64,000 nt of DNA from CAIKBL01 sp050247235 (GCA_050247235.1 JBFWUN010000010.1:1-64000); one strand, 5' to 3'; counted from the first letter of the stretch, positions 1 through 9,004 are shown. Translations and numbers: made by a program. The notes: generated by a model from the sequence alone, not told the origin.

Positions 1-531
1 GTCGCAGCGACCGCGAACAAGTGCCTCCACGGTGTCCCCGGCACCTGTTTCGTGATGACACGCCGGGAATCTCTCGCGCGCGGCGCCCGCGAACCACGCA
101 CGGTATACCTGGATCTTCACGCCTACCTGCGCAACCAGGACGCTCATGGAACACCGTTCACGCAGTCCGTGCAGACGTTCTACGCACTTGACGCGGCACT
201 TGACGAACTGCGCGCGGAGGGCGGCTGGAGGATGCGACGCCAAGCCTATCGCGCGCGGATCGGCCAGGTGCGGGATCACCTGGTGGACCTCGGCGTGGCG
301 CCGTTACTTCCAGATGAAGAGACTTCATGCGTGCTGCACGCGTTTCGCATTCCCGAGGGTTTGGGCTATCCCGGTCTGCACGATGTGCTGAAGGCAGACG
401 GCTTCATCATCTACGCCGGGCAGAGCACGCTCGCCCAGCAGATATTCCGCATCTCTACGATGGGGGACATCACCGCGGAAGATCTCACGCGGCTTCGCAC
501 GTCGCTGACGCGAGCCTTGTCTCGCCGCTGA
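1..531 (+). CDS. phnW: 2-aminoethylphosphonate--pyruvate transaminase, C-terminal part (5' end outside window)
   Basis: Class V, PLP-dependent aminotransferase that interconverts 2-aminoethylphosphonate plus pyruvate and phosphonoacetaldehyde plus alanine. The frame is open from base 1, so the gene starts outside; an ATG at 52 is internal. The first codons read VAATANKCLHGVPGTCFV, matching the PhnW segment that carries the PLP-binding lysine (K7 of the visible part). Further family features are LDL at the start of the next helix, GFIIYAGQ and a late FRI-x-GDI segment. About 176 of the usual 360-370 residues are visible. Whether it serves phosphonate breakdown or phosphonolipid synthesis cannot be told, because the upstream neighbours are missing. 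It ends 123 bp before the convergent dxs stop codon. Confidence 0.8.
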   Translation, partial: VAATANKCLHGVPGTCFVMTRRESLARGAREPRTVYLDLHAYLRNQDAHGTPFTQSVQTFYALDAALDELRAEGGWRMRRQAYRARIGQVRDHLVDLGVAPLLPDEETSCVLHAFRIPEGLGYPGLHDVLKADGFIIYAGQSTLAQQIFRISTMGDITAEDLTRLRTSLTRALSRR

Positions 532-654
532 CCAGCCGTCCGCGATGGCCTGCTGCCGCCAGGAACGGCTGGGGTAGAGACGCAAAACGCGGCGGAACAG
601 GTGCGAAGTGTGCGACTCCGCGCGAGCTCGCGAACCGCCGGAATGGCAGGCCGC

Positions 655-2553
655 TCAGGCCGAGATCGCGGCTGGGGTCGTGCGTGTTGCGAGCACCTGC
701 AGGTGTGGCCGCAGACTCTGCTCGATTTGCGGAGCTGTCAGGCCAGCGTCTTCGAGCATTTCTTCCCGTGAGCCATGATGGATTGGACGATCGGGCAATC
801 CGATGTGCATCACTCTCGGCGTCAGCCCGTGCATCGCGAGAAGCTCGGTCACAGCCCCTCCGGCGCCCCCTGGGAGCACGTTCTCGTCCAACGTGACCAG
901 CAGCTCGTGCGACCGCGCGAGTTCGAGGACGAGCGTCTCGTCGAGCGGCTTGATGAAGCGCATGTTCACGACGGTGGCGTCGAGTCGCTCCCCCACTTCG
1001 ACGGCTGCCGGGACCAGGCTTCCGAACGCCAGCAGGGCGACCGTGTGTCCGCGCCGCCGTACCTCGGCCTTGCCGAGCGCGAGTGCCGTCATTTCCTTCT
1101 GCACCGGAACCCCCGGCCCACTGCCACGGGGATAGCGGACGGCAGCGGGCTGGTCGAGACAGTACCCCGTGTAGAGCATCTGACGGCATTCGTTCTCATC
1201 CGCGGGCGCCATGAGCACGATGTCCGGAAGGCAGCGCAGCATCGAGACGTCGTAACTGCCGGCGTGCGTCGGGCCGTCAGCGCCCACAAGGCCGGCCCGA
1301 TCCAGCGCGAACAGGACGGGCAGCTTCTGTAAGGCTACGTCGTGGACCACCTGGTCGTATGCGCGTTGCAGAAACGTCGAATAGATGGCAACCACCGGTT
1401 TCAGACCATCGCAGGCCATACCTGCGGCCACTGTCACCGCGTGCTGTTCAGCGATCGCGACATCGAGGTACTGTTCGGGGAACTCGCGGGCATAGCGCAC
1501 CAGTCCCGAACCCTCGCGCATCGCGGGCGTGATGGCGATCATCCGCTTGTCCTGCGCGGCCATGTCACAGCACCAGTCGCCGAAAATATCGCTGTAGCTC
1601 GGCTTGGTCGCCTTGCCGGCCGGAACGATGCCGAGCTTCGGGTCGAAGGGAGATACGCCGTGGTACTTGACGGGATCGGCCTCGGCAGGCGCGTAACCCT
1701 TGCCCTTCTTCGTGATGATATGCAGGAACTGCGGTCCCTCGAGACTGCGGATGTTCCGCAGCGTCTGCAGCACCGTCGGCAGGTCGTGACCGTCGATCGG
1801 GCCGATGTAGTTGAAGCCGAACTCCTCGAACAGCGTGCCCGGGACAACCAGCCCCTTGACGTGTTCCTCGGCGCGGCGCGCGAGTTCCCACACGTTCGGC
1901 ATCTGCGACAGGACCTTCTTGCTCCCCTCGCGCACCGTGGTGTAGAGCTTGCCGGACAGGATCTGCGCGAAGCGGTTCGACAACGCGCCGACGTTCGGCG
2001 AGATCGACATGTTGTTGTCGTTGAGGATCACGAGGAGGTTCGCGCCGATGTCGCCGGCGTGGTTCAACGCTTCGAAGGCCATGCCGGCGGTCAGCCCACC
2101 ATCCCCGATCACCGCCACGGCCCGACGGTGACTCCCGGTGTGCTTCGCCGCAATCGCCATGCCGAGCGCGGCGCTGATGGACGTGCTCGAGTGCCCTACC
2201 CCGAAGGTGTCGTACGGGCTTTCCTCGCGCTTCGGAAACGGGGCGAGTCCGCCCCAGCGGCGGATCGTCGGCATCTGCGCACGTCGACCGGTCAGGATTT
2301 TGTGCGGGTAGGCCTGATGTCCCACGTCCCAGACGATGCGATCTTCCGGCGTGTTGTAAAGGTAGTGGAGCGCAACCGTCAGTTCCACCGTGCCGAGCCC
2401 GGCTGCGAAATGCCCCCCGCTGCGGCTCACCGAATCCAGCAAATAAGCCCGCAGTTCGCGGGCCACCTGTTCGAGCGCGGATTCCGGCAATTGCCTCAGG
2501 TCATAGGGTGAGTCGATCTTGTCGAGCAGCGGATAATGGTTCGGCTCAATCAT
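655..2553 (-). CDS. dxs: 1-deoxy-D-xylulose-5-phosphate synthase
   Basis: First and rate-limiting enzyme of the MEP isoprenoid pathway; condenses pyruvate and glyceraldehyde 3-phosphate with thiamine diphosphate and Mg2+ in the cytoplasm. The 632-residue product has the expected length. The ThDP/Mg motif is GDGGLTAGMAFEALN followed by an LNDNNMSIS segment. GVGHSSTSIS lies near residue 110, and AIAEQHAVTVAAG holds the conserved Glu of the pyrimidine domain. The start chosen is the ATG giving MIEPNHYPLL; an open extension of 77 residues upstream has no family similarity. The gene is divergent from hpnH, so isoprenoid supply sits beside hopanoid tailoring. Confidence 0.97.
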   Translation of the reverse strand: MIEPNHYPLLDKIDSPYDLRQLPESALEQVARELRAYLLDSVSRSGGHFAAGLGTVELTVALHYLYNTPEDRIVWDVGHQAYPHKILTGRRAQMPTIRRWGGLAPFPKREESPYDTFGVGHSSTSISAALGMAIAAKHTGSHRRAVAVIGDGGLTAGMAFEALNHAGDIGANLLVILNDNNMSISPNVGALSNRFAQILSGKLYTTVREGSKKVLSQMPNVWELARRAEEHVKGLVVPGTLFEEFGFNYIGPIDGHDLPTVLQTLRNIRSLEGPQFLHIITKKGKGYAPAEADPVKYHGVSPFDPKLGIVPAGKATKPSYSDIFGDWCCDMAAQDKRMIAITPAMREGSGLVRYAREFPEQYLDVAIAEQHAVTVAAGMACDGLKPVVAIYSTFLQRAYDQVVHDVALQKLPVLFALDRAGLVGADGPTHAGSYDVSMLRCLPDIVLMAPADENECRQMLYTGYCLDQPAAVRYPRGSGPGVPVQKEMTALALGKAEVRRRGHTVALLAFGSLVPAAVEVGERLDATVVNMRFIKPLDETLVLELARSHELLVTLDENVLPGGAGGAVTELLAMHGLTPRVMHIGLPDRPIHHGSREEMLEDAGLTAPQIEQSLRPHLQVLATRTTPAAISA

Positions 2554-2859
2554 GTCGCAGGATTGCTGGATGGTCGCCTGACATCGCGGCGGGCCCGTGA
2601 TTATGGATAGGTGATCCGGGGCTTGCAAGCAAACGTCCGGCCGGACGGAGATGGCATTGGCGGGCAGCCGGACGAGGCGCTCCGGCCGCACGCTGCATGT
2701 CCCGCGAGGTACGTGCGCGGCAAAAGTTTTGCTTTGCGATACCGTTACATTCGCGTAATATGCGCCGCGAAACCGGCTTGGCAATTCATTGAATGTTAAG
2801 TGGTTTTTTTGGGCTCAACGGCCCGTGCCCAACAGCAGTGTGATCCGCGGGGGAAGCGA
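2554..2859. other. dxs-hpnH divergent intergenic region
   Basis: About 306 bp between two divergent genes with no credible gene. On the plus strand a TAATAT hexamer at 2756-2761 lies 17 bp after TTTGCG at 2733-2738. This is a weak sigma-70-like pair that could drive hpnH. A T-run at about 2804-2810 is notable in this GC-rich context. No operator was recognised. Confidence 0.3.
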
Positions 2860-3996
2860 ATGAGTGTTCCATTGATTCAGCAGTATCGCGTCGGGCGTTA
2901 CATCGTCGAGCAGAAGTTGAAGGGTGTTAAGCGCTATCCGCTGGTACTGATGCTGGAGCCGCTGTTCCGCTGCAACCTCGCGTGCGCGGGGTGCGGGAAA
3001 ATCGATTACCCCGACGAAATCCTCGACAAGCGCCTGAGCTTCGAGGACTGCATGGCGGCCATCGACGAATGCGGTGCGCCGATCGTGTCGATCGCCGGCG
3101 GCGAGCCGCTGATCCACAAGGACATGCGGCAGATCGTGCAGGGGTTCATCGAACGCCGGAAGTTCGTCTACCTCTGCACCAACGCGCTCCTGCTCGAGCG
3201 CAAGATGGACGAATACACCCCCTCTCCGTACCTGACCTTCTCCATCCATCTCGACGGCAACCGCGACCGCCACGACGCTTCCGTGTGTCGCGAAGGGGTC
3301 TACGACAAGTGTGTCGAGGTCATCCGCCAGGCCCTCGGTCGCGGATTCCGCGTCACGGTGAACTGCACGCTGTTCCAGGGTGAAGCCCCGGAGGAAGTGG
3401 CGCATTTCATGGACGACATGATGAATCTCGGCGTCGAGGGCGTCACGATTTCCCCCGGCTACAGCTACGAACGCGCGCCGCGGCAGGACGTGTTCCTGAA
3501 GCGCACCGGCAGCAAGCAGCTCTTCCGGGACATCTTCAAGCTTGGCAAAGGCCGGAAGTGGCGATTCAACCAGTCCTCGCTCTACCTGGATTTCCTCGCC
3601 GGCAACCAGACTTATCACTGCACGCCGTGGGGTAACCCGACACGCAACGTGTTCGGCTGGCAGAAGCCATGCTACCTCCTCGTCGGAGAAGGCTACGCGA
3701 CGAGCTTCAAGTCGCTGATGGAAGACACGCCGTGGGAAAAATACGGCACGGGCGTGAATCCGAAATGCGCCGACTGCATGGTTCACTGCGGTTACGAAGC
3801 GACGGCCGTGAATGATACGTTCCGCAGCCCGCTCAAAGCCCTGAAGGTGTCGTTGAACGGACCCCGCACCGAGGGACCGATGGCGCCGGAAGTTCCCTTC
3901 CAGTACGAGGACGAACCGACCACGCGTCCGCACCTCGTCGCAAAGGTCGACGCATCCGGCGCTTCCTGCGGCGGCAATACCAAGCGCGTCGCCTGA
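2860..3996 (+). CDS. hpnH: Radical SAM adenosyl-hopene transferase HpnH
   Basis: Joins the 5'-deoxyadenosyl group to diploptene to give adenosylhopane, the first step in extending the C5 side chain of bacteriohopanepolyols. The 378-residue product carries the radical SAM cluster motif CxxxCxxC at C38, C42 and C45. An SIAGGEPL segment corresponds to the SAM-binding GGE motif, and there is a cysteine-rich C-terminal segment (CADCMVHC). I chose the ATG giving MSVPLIQQYR because it follows a GGGGGAAG ribosome site; an open 20-residue extension upstream is unlikely. It is first in a same-strand series with hpnB, hpnM and mlaA. Confidence 0.95.
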   Translation: MSVPLIQQYRVGRYIVEQKLKGVKRYPLVLMLEPLFRCNLACAGCGKIDYPDEILDKRLSFEDCMAAIDECGAPIVSIAGGEPLIHKDMRQIVQGFIERRKFVYLCTNALLLERKMDEYTPSPYLTFSIHLDGNRDRHDASVCREGVYDKCVEVIRQALGRGFRVTVNCTLFQGEAPEEVAHFMDDMMNLGVEGVTISPGYSYERAPRQDVFLKRTGSKQLFRDIFKLGKGRKWRFNQSSLYLDFLAGNQTYHCTPWGNPTRNVFGWQKPCYLLVGEGYATSFKSLMEDTPWEKYGTGVNPKCADCMVHCGYEATAVNDTFRSPLKALKVSLNGPRTEGPMAPEVPFQYEDEPTTRPHLVAKVDASGASCGGNTKRVA

Positions 3997-4066
3997 CGAT
4001 CGGATCGCACGGGCGCCGCCGGCAGCGGTGCCCGTCGCAATCCCCTCTTCTCCCGTCGAGTCCCCC

Positions 4067-5179
4067 ATGCCGTTGACCGTTGCCGCTGCGTCGCTCGTGC
4101 TGTGGGTTATCGTTCTGCTGCTGCCGTGGCGACCGTGGTCGACGCGCGAACGCATCGAGCGTGCTTCCCAACCCCATCCGGAGGCGACGCGCGTCTCGGT
4201 GATCATCCCCGCGCGAGACGAGGCAGCGACCATTGCGCGGACGCTGCGCGCCGTCGCCGCTCAGGGACCGCTCGCCCGGATCGTGCTGGTCGACGATCAG
4301 AGCAGCGACGGCACCGCCGCGCGTGCGCGCGAACTGGCCCTGCCGAACCTGCATCTCGTGGAGGGCGCGACACCTCCGGCCGAGTGGAGCGGCAAACTGT
4401 GGGCGCTTCACCAGGGACTGAACCACGTGGAGACGCCGTACACCCTGCTGCTCGACGCGGACATCGAACTCGCGCCCGGCATGCTGGACGCGCTGCTCGA
4501 CAGGATGGTACGGGAGCAACGGGACCTGGTGTCCGTGATGGCGCGGCTGTCGATGGCCAGCTTCTGGGAGAACCTGCTGATCCCGCCCTTCATCTACTTT
4601 TTCAAACTCATCTATCCTTTCGCGCTGGCGAACGGACCGTCACGCTGGATCGCGGCGGCCGCGGGCGGCTGCATCCTCGTGCGCACCGACGTGCTGCGTC
4701 GGATCGGGGGATTCGCCGCGTTGCGGGGCGCCCTGATTGACGACTGCACACTGGCTCGCAAGGTCAAGGATGACGGCGGCAGCACGTGGCTGGGCCTCTC
4801 GCACGGCGTCCGTGCGATCCGCCCCTACGAGGGACTCGCCGAAATCTGGAACATGGTCGCGCGCACCGCGTTCACGCAGCTCAGATACTCGACGGGGCTG
4901 CTCATTGCTTGCACCCTGCTGATGTGCCTGGCGTTCGTCGTCCCGGTGGTGGGAGCGGCGGCGGCAACCGGACCATCGCGGGTGCTGTCGATCGCCGCGT
5001 TCGGGGTGATGTTAACGACCTATTTACCCGTTCTGACTTACTATCGACGCGGATTGGGGTGGTTACCCACCCTGCCGCTGGCGGGGGCGCTCTACCTCGC
5101 GATGACGTGGACATCCGCCTGGCGATACTGGCGGGGCGAACGATCGCGATGGAAGAACCGGGTTTACCAGCGGGATTGA
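4067..5179 (+). CDS. hpnB: Hopanoid-associated family 2 glycosyltransferase HpnB
   Basis: Membrane-linked GT2 glycosyltransferase found in hopanoid loci and presumed to act on the polar head of hopanoids or related lipids. The product of about 370 residues begins with one hydrophobic helix, followed by the GT-A fold. VSVIIPARDEAATI is the nucleotide-sugar entry, LLLDADIEL is the DxD-type metal motif, and ALIDDCTLARKVK matches the ED-type acceptor segment. Three or so hydrophobic helices close the protein. A GTG at 4028 would add 13 residues; ATG 4067 starts directly at the membrane helix and is preferred. It lies 70 bp after hpnH. Confidence 0.9.
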   Translation: MPLTVAAASLVLWVIVLLLPWRPWSTRERIERASQPHPEATRVSVIIPARDEAATIARTLRAVAAQGPLARIVLVDDQSSDGTAARARELALPNLHLVEGATPPAEWSGKLWALHQGLNHVETPYTLLLDADIELAPGMLDALLDRMVREQRDLVSVMARLSMASFWENLLIPPFIYFFKLIYPFALANGPSRWIAAAAGGCILVRTDVLRRIGGFAALRGALIDDCTLARKVKDDGGSTWLGLSHGVRAIRPYEGLAEIWNMVARTAFTQLRYSTGLLIACTLLMCLAFVVPVVGAAAATGPSRVLSIAAFGVMLTTYLPVLTYYRRGLGWLPTLPLAGALYLAMTWTSAWRYWRGERSRWKNRVYQRD

Positions 5180-5230
5180 CCCTGCGTGGTCGAGGGCGTC
5201 CATCACGTCCAACCTACATCGGAGCTCATC

Positions 5231-5830
5231 ATGCCCGCGTTCCTCAGAGTCGTCTGCCTGCTCGCTCTTCTTCCGTTCGTCCACGTGACCGCACACGCCG
5301 CGGGGACTGCTCCCGCGGATACGGTGGAGCGCCTGCATGCGACGCTGCTGGACACGATGCAGCAGGCAGACACGCTGGGCTATCCGGGTCGGGTCGCGAA
5401 GCTGTCGCCCGAACTGCAGGAACTGTTTGACTTTCCCACCATCGCGCGACTCGTGACGGGCCGGCACTGGCCTAAGATTCCCGACGCGAGCAAGGAGAAG
5501 TTCATCGACGTATTCGCCCGGCTGAGCGCAGCGACCTACGCCGACAATTTCAAGAGTTTTGGGGGTGAGCGATTCGAGACCCGCTCGACGGAAGACAAGA
5601 AATCCGCCCAGCTGGTCAAGACGGCGCTCGTGAAGCCGGATGGCAAGGAAGTGTCGTTGAACTACCTGCTCGCCCGGAAGGACGACCTGTGGCGAATCGT
5701 CAACGTGGTGGCCGATGGGGTGTCGGATTTGTCGCTCAAGCGTGCCGAGTACACCGCCGTTATAGGAAGCGAGGGAATTGATGCACTTATTGCCAAACTC
5801 GAGGCGAAGGTTGCATCATACGGGCGATGA
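5231..5830 (+). CDS. hpnM: HpnM / MlaC-family periplasmic phospholipid-binding protein
   Basis: Periplasmic protein of the MlaC (Ttg2D, DUF in older usage 'toluene tolerance') family, the variant found in hopanoid clusters. The family ferries lipids between the outer-membrane MlaA complex and an inner-membrane MCE transporter. The 199-residue product has an N-terminal signal peptide ending about residue 23 (…AHAAG). The mature part shows the family pattern FDFPTIARLVTGRHW, YADNFKSF and a late YLLARKDDLWRIVNVVADGVS segment. The ATG follows a GGAG site; an open 15-residue extension is ignored. Next to mlaA. The MCE operon at 25-28 kb has no mlaC, so HpnM is a candidate partner (inference). Confidence 0.8.
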   Translation: MPAFLRVVCLLALLPFVHVTAHAAGTAPADTVERLHATLLDTMQQADTLGYPGRVAKLSPELQELFDFPTIARLVTGRHWPKIPDASKEKFIDVFARLSAATYADNFKSFGGERFETRSTEDKKSAQLVKTALVKPDGKEVSLNYLLARKDDLWRIVNVVADGVSDLSLKRAEYTAVIGSEGIDALIAKLEAKVASYGR

Positions 5831-5902
5831 TCCTGCCCGCTCGCATCCCGCGCTGTCGCCAGGATGCCACGGTCCCTGACCCAACGCTTCGGAATTGGCA
5901 AC

Positions 5903-6664
5903 ATGCAAGAAAAAAGCCTCTTGAAAGTGGTCGCGCTCGTGCTTTCCATTGGACTGCTGGCCGGCTGCGCATCGACGCCCGCTGCCAAGTCCGAAGACCC
6001 GGGCGATCCGATGGAGGGGATGAACCGCAGTTTCTACAACTTCAATGATGCCATCGACCGCAACGTCCTCGAGCCCGTTGCACGAGGTTACGTGAAGGTC
6101 ACTCCAGACCCGGTGCGCGCGGGCGTCACCCGCTTTTTCGGCAACGTGAATTACATCAACGTCATCGCGAATGATCTGCTGCAAGGCAAGTTGGGCCAGT
6201 TCGCGAGCGATACGGGCCGATTCGTGGTGAACAGCACAGTCGGCGTAGGCGGAATCTTCGACCCCGCGACCCACATGGGAATGCCCGAGCACGACGAGGA
6301 TCTCGGGCAGACGATCGGCTCCTATGGTGCCGGCGAAGGCGCGTATCTCGTGCTGCCGCTGATCGGCCCCAATTCCGTCCGTGACGTGCCCAACCTCGGC
6401 AGCGCGCTCCTGCTGAATCCGCTTACATACCTGAACGCAATCGTGACGGTACCGCTGGGTGTGGTCGCGGCCGTGAACACGCGCGCGAATCTGCTCGAAG
6501 CTTCAAGCATTCGAGACCAGGCGGCGCTCGACCCTTACACCTTCGTGCGCGAAGCGTACCGCCAGCAGCGCGAATTCAAGATCTACGATGGCAACCCGCC
6601 AGGCGACGGCTTTGAGGAATACGTCGAAGACGAATCCGACGCGGCAATCCTGAAGATCTACTGA
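5903..6664 (+). CDS. mlaA: MlaA/VacJ-family outer-membrane lipoprotein
   Basis: Outer-membrane lipoprotein that takes phospholipid from the outer leaflet for retrograde transport. The 253-residue product has a lipoprotein signal with lipobox LLAGC around residue 23. The VacJ core follows: DPMEGMNRSFYNFND, RFFGNVNYINVIANDLLQGK, GRFVVNSTVGVGGIFDPA and GQTIGSYGAGEGAYLVLPLIGPNSVRD-type segments. Start is the ATG after GGAATTGG; a 13-residue open extension is ignored. It follows hpnM by 72 bp. Its last 7 bp overlap the convergent glcF stop region. Confidence 0.94.
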   Translation: MQEKSLLKVVALVLSIGLLAGCASTPAAKSEDPGDPMEGMNRSFYNFNDAIDRNVLEPVARGYVKVTPDPVRAGVTRFFGNVNYINVIANDLLQGKLGQFASDTGRFVVNSTVGVGGIFDPATHMGMPEHDEDLGQTIGSYGAGEGAYLVLPLIGPNSVRDVPNLGSALLLNPLTYLNAIVTVPLGVVAAVNTRANLLEASSIRDQAALDPYTFVREAYRQQREFKIYDGNPPGDGFEEYVEDESDAAILKIY

Positions 6665-7944
6665 TATTCCTGTCGACCCTCCGGCGTCGCCGCTGGCGTT
6701 CGAGAGCAGCCGGCGATCCTGTCCGCGATCAGTTCCAGCCAGTGGCGCACCGGAATCGTCGCCGCCTGCTGCAGATGGAGCAGGCAGCCGACGTTCGCCG
6801 TTGCGATGGCTGAAGGCGCCGACGCTTCGAGCGCCTCCAGCTTGCGTTCGCGGAGTTCACCGGCAATCTTCGGCTGCAACAGAGAATATGTGCCCGCGGA
6901 GCCACAACACAGGTGTCCATCGGGCACCGGGACGAGTCCGTAACCAACCGCCCGCAACGCCCGCTCCACTCGGTCGTGCGCACGCAGACCGTGCTGCAGG
7001 CTGCAGGGTGCCTGGAACGCCAGCGTCACCAGTGAAGGTTCACCCGCAGCATCGCGTGGCATCGCGGCGAGATCGGTCGGTTCCACCAGTTCAGCTGCGT
7101 CACGTACCACGGCGGCGAGCCGTCGCGCCCGGTCTGCATACCTCGGGTCGTGCCGTAGCAGGTGTCCGTAATCCTGCAGGACCTGTGTGCAGCCGCTCGA
7201 CGCCGACACCACCCCGGCCACCTCACCGCGCGCGATCAGCGGCCACCAGGCGTCGATATTGCGACGGGCGCATGCCTCGGCTTCCGTCGTTGCCCCGAGA
7301 TGCAGCGGCAGGGCTCCACAGCACCCCGCGGACGGCACCCGCTTCACCCCGATACCGATTGCCCCCAGCACGCACTCGGCGGCCCGATTGATTTCGGGTG
7401 CCGCGGCTTCCTGGACGCAACCCTCAAGCGCCAGGAACGTGGTCGAGCGCGGCGCGTCATTTCCTTGAAATTCAACTTTACGGCGTGCCGGGATAAGTTG
7501 GCGCAAGTGTCGGGGCAGCACGCCTCGGAACATCCGGCCGACTGCGAGCAACGCGCCGAATCTCGCGCGGGACGACACGAGCCGCCGCAGCAGCCAGCGG
7601 ACGACGCGATCACCAACACCTCGTGGTGCAGCGCGATCGACCTCCGGCCGAACCAGTTCGAGCAGTCGCGTGTAACGCACTCCGGACGGGCAGGTGGTTT
7701 CACAGGCGCGACAGCCGAGGCAACGATCGAGGTGCGTTCGGGTGCTTGCAGTGACATCACCTCCTTCAAGCAGGTGCTTCATCAGGTAGATGCGACCCCG
7801 CGGGCCATCCTGCTCGTCGCCCAGGACCTGGTAGCTCGGGCACGTGGCATTGCAGAACCCGCAGTGAACGCATGCGCGCAGGATGGACTGGGCATCGGCC
7901 AGGTCGTCCGCAGGAAGAATGTCGGCAGCGAGGATCGCGCGCAT
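6658..7944 (-). CDS. glcF: Glycolate oxidase iron-sulfur subunit GlcF
   Basis: Fe-S electron-transfer subunit of the membrane-associated glycolate oxidase, which converts glycolate to glyoxylate. The 428-residue product has two N-terminal 4Fe-4S motifs, CVHCGFCNATCP and CLGCRACETTCPSG. The C-terminal half has the two CCG-type cysteine-rich domains: SAGCCGALPLH and, near the C-terminus, HLCCGSAGTYSLLQP. The ATG giving MRAILAADI was chosen; the frame stays open far upstream but that part is antisense to glcE. It lies 13 bp after glcE, clearly co-transcribed. The catalytic FAD subunit gene glcD is not adjacent. Confidence 0.95.
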   Translation of the reverse strand: MRAILAADILPADDLADAQSILRACVHCGFCNATCPSYQVLGDEQDGPRGRIYLMKHLLEGGDVTASTRTHLDRCLGCRACETTCPSGVRYTRLLELVRPEVDRAAPRGVGDRVVRWLLRRLVSSRARFGALLAVGRMFRGVLPRHLRQLIPARRKVEFQGNDAPRSTTFLALEGCVQEAAAPEINRAAECVLGAIGIGVKRVPSAGCCGALPLHLGATTEAEACARRNIDAWWPLIARGEVAGVVSASSGCTQVLQDYGHLLRHDPRYADRARRLAAVVRDAAELVEPTDLAAMPRDAAGEPSLVTLAFQAPCSLQHGLRAHDRVERALRAVGYGLVPVPDGHLCCGSAGTYSLLQPKIAGELRERKLEALEASAPSAIATANVGCLLHLQQAATIPVRHWLELIADRIAGCSRTPAATPEGRQEYQ

Positions 7945-7957
7945 GGTGAATTCCGGG

Positions 7958-8995
7958 TCAGGTCGACACGGGATTGAACAGTCGGTGCGGGTCAAAAGCT
8001 TCCCGCACACGCTCGGTGAGTGCCCGGAGCGCAGGTTCCAGATTCGGATGCGAAAGACCCTCGGGAAACGGTGCGCCATGGCCACCAGCCTCGCGAACCG
8101 CGTCAGCGGGCGGGGGGCCACCATACCATCGCAATGCCCCGCCCCAGTCCCAGGCGACACAGTCGCCGGACAGCGGAGGCGTCGCCGGCGGCACCACCAC
8201 GCGCCAGCGAGCCGCCTGGAGGTTGGGATCCGCGAGGTCACGCCAGCGGGCCCAGGCATCCGGCATCTCTTCGACCGCCTCAGGTCGCAGCCGTGCACAT
8301 GCGTCGTCGATTGCCGCGGCCGCCCCCGCCAATCGCAGGTCCAGGTGGCCGTCGACTTGCCGGCAGCCGGAGATCGGCAATGGCTGGCGCGCGAACCCGC
8401 GCAGGCGTTGCCAGGCGTCGTGTTCGTTACTGCGCCACCGCAAGGTTGTCGTGCGAGGGGGAATGGGGGTCGCGCGCAGCGCGACTTCGACAATCGGTCC
8501 CAATCGTCCCCAACTGGCGGCGAACAGGCGCGAGACGTCGTAGCCGGCAACGTTCTTCATCACGCGCCCACCGAATGAGAGTACCTCGCCGCTGGAGTCC
8601 AGCACTTTCACCCCAAGGACGAAGTCACGGACCGCTCCGAGGTAGGGCCGCGCGGGGCCTGCGATACCGGCAGCAATGACACCCCCGATCGTCGAGCCGT
8701 CGCCCGTTCGGGGGGGCTCGAAGCCGAGCATCTGGCCGCGCGCCGCGAGCGCTTCTTCGATCTCCACGAGCGGCGTTCCGGCGCGTGCCACCACCACGAG
8801 TTCACTCGGGGCGTAATCCACGATGCCCCGATGCTCCGCGAGCGACAGCACGTGCCGCGCGGCAGTCGACCACCACGCACGCTTGGTGTCGCCGCCTACG
8901 ATCCGCAGCGCGACCCCCTCCGCGTGGGCCTGGCGTACGGACTCCACGAGCCGCGCAAGGGTTGCCGAACCTGCCTCGCGCGCGTGCGCCGTCAT
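7958..8995 (-). CDS. glcE: Glycolate oxidase FAD-binding subunit GlcE
   Basis: FAD-binding accessory subunit of glycolate oxidase. The 345-residue protein has the PCMH-type FAD fold: RIVGGDTKR near residue 32, ELVVVARAGTPLVEIE, TIGGVIAAGIAGPAR, and GRVMKNVAGYDVSRL. The length is normal for GlcE and much shorter than GlcD (about 500). Family knowledge places it in a GlcDEF complex. Upstream on the same strand, 9 bp away, is aroC, not glcD, so the operon is prmB-aroC-glcE-glcF. Confidence 0.93.
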   Translation of the reverse strand: MTAHAREAGSATLARLVESVRQAHAEGVALRIVGGDTKRAWWSTAARHVLSLAEHRGIVDYAPSELVVVARAGTPLVEIEEALAARGQMLGFEPPRTGDGSTIGGVIAAGIAGPARPYLGAVRDFVLGVKVLDSSGEVLSFGGRVMKNVAGYDVSRLFAASWGRLGPIVEVALRATPIPPRTTTLRWRSNEHDAWQRLRGFARQPLPISGCRQVDGHLDLRLAGAAAAIDDACARLRPEAVEEMPDAWARWRDLADPNLQAARWRVVVPPATPPLSGDCVAWDWGGALRWYGGPPPADAVREAGGHGAPFPEGLSHPNLEPALRALTERVREAFDPHRLFNPVST

Positions 8996-9004
8996 GACCC
9001 TCGC

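Noticed and set aside
1..531. Hopanoid aminotransferase HpnO
   Set aside because: HpnO is a class III (acetylornithine-type) enzyme; the NKCLHGVPG and GFIIYAGQ segments are class V PhnW-like.
1342..2511. Plus-strand open frame of 389 codons opposite dxs
   Set aside because: Antisense shadow of dxs; no domain pattern, and dxs is certain on the other strand.
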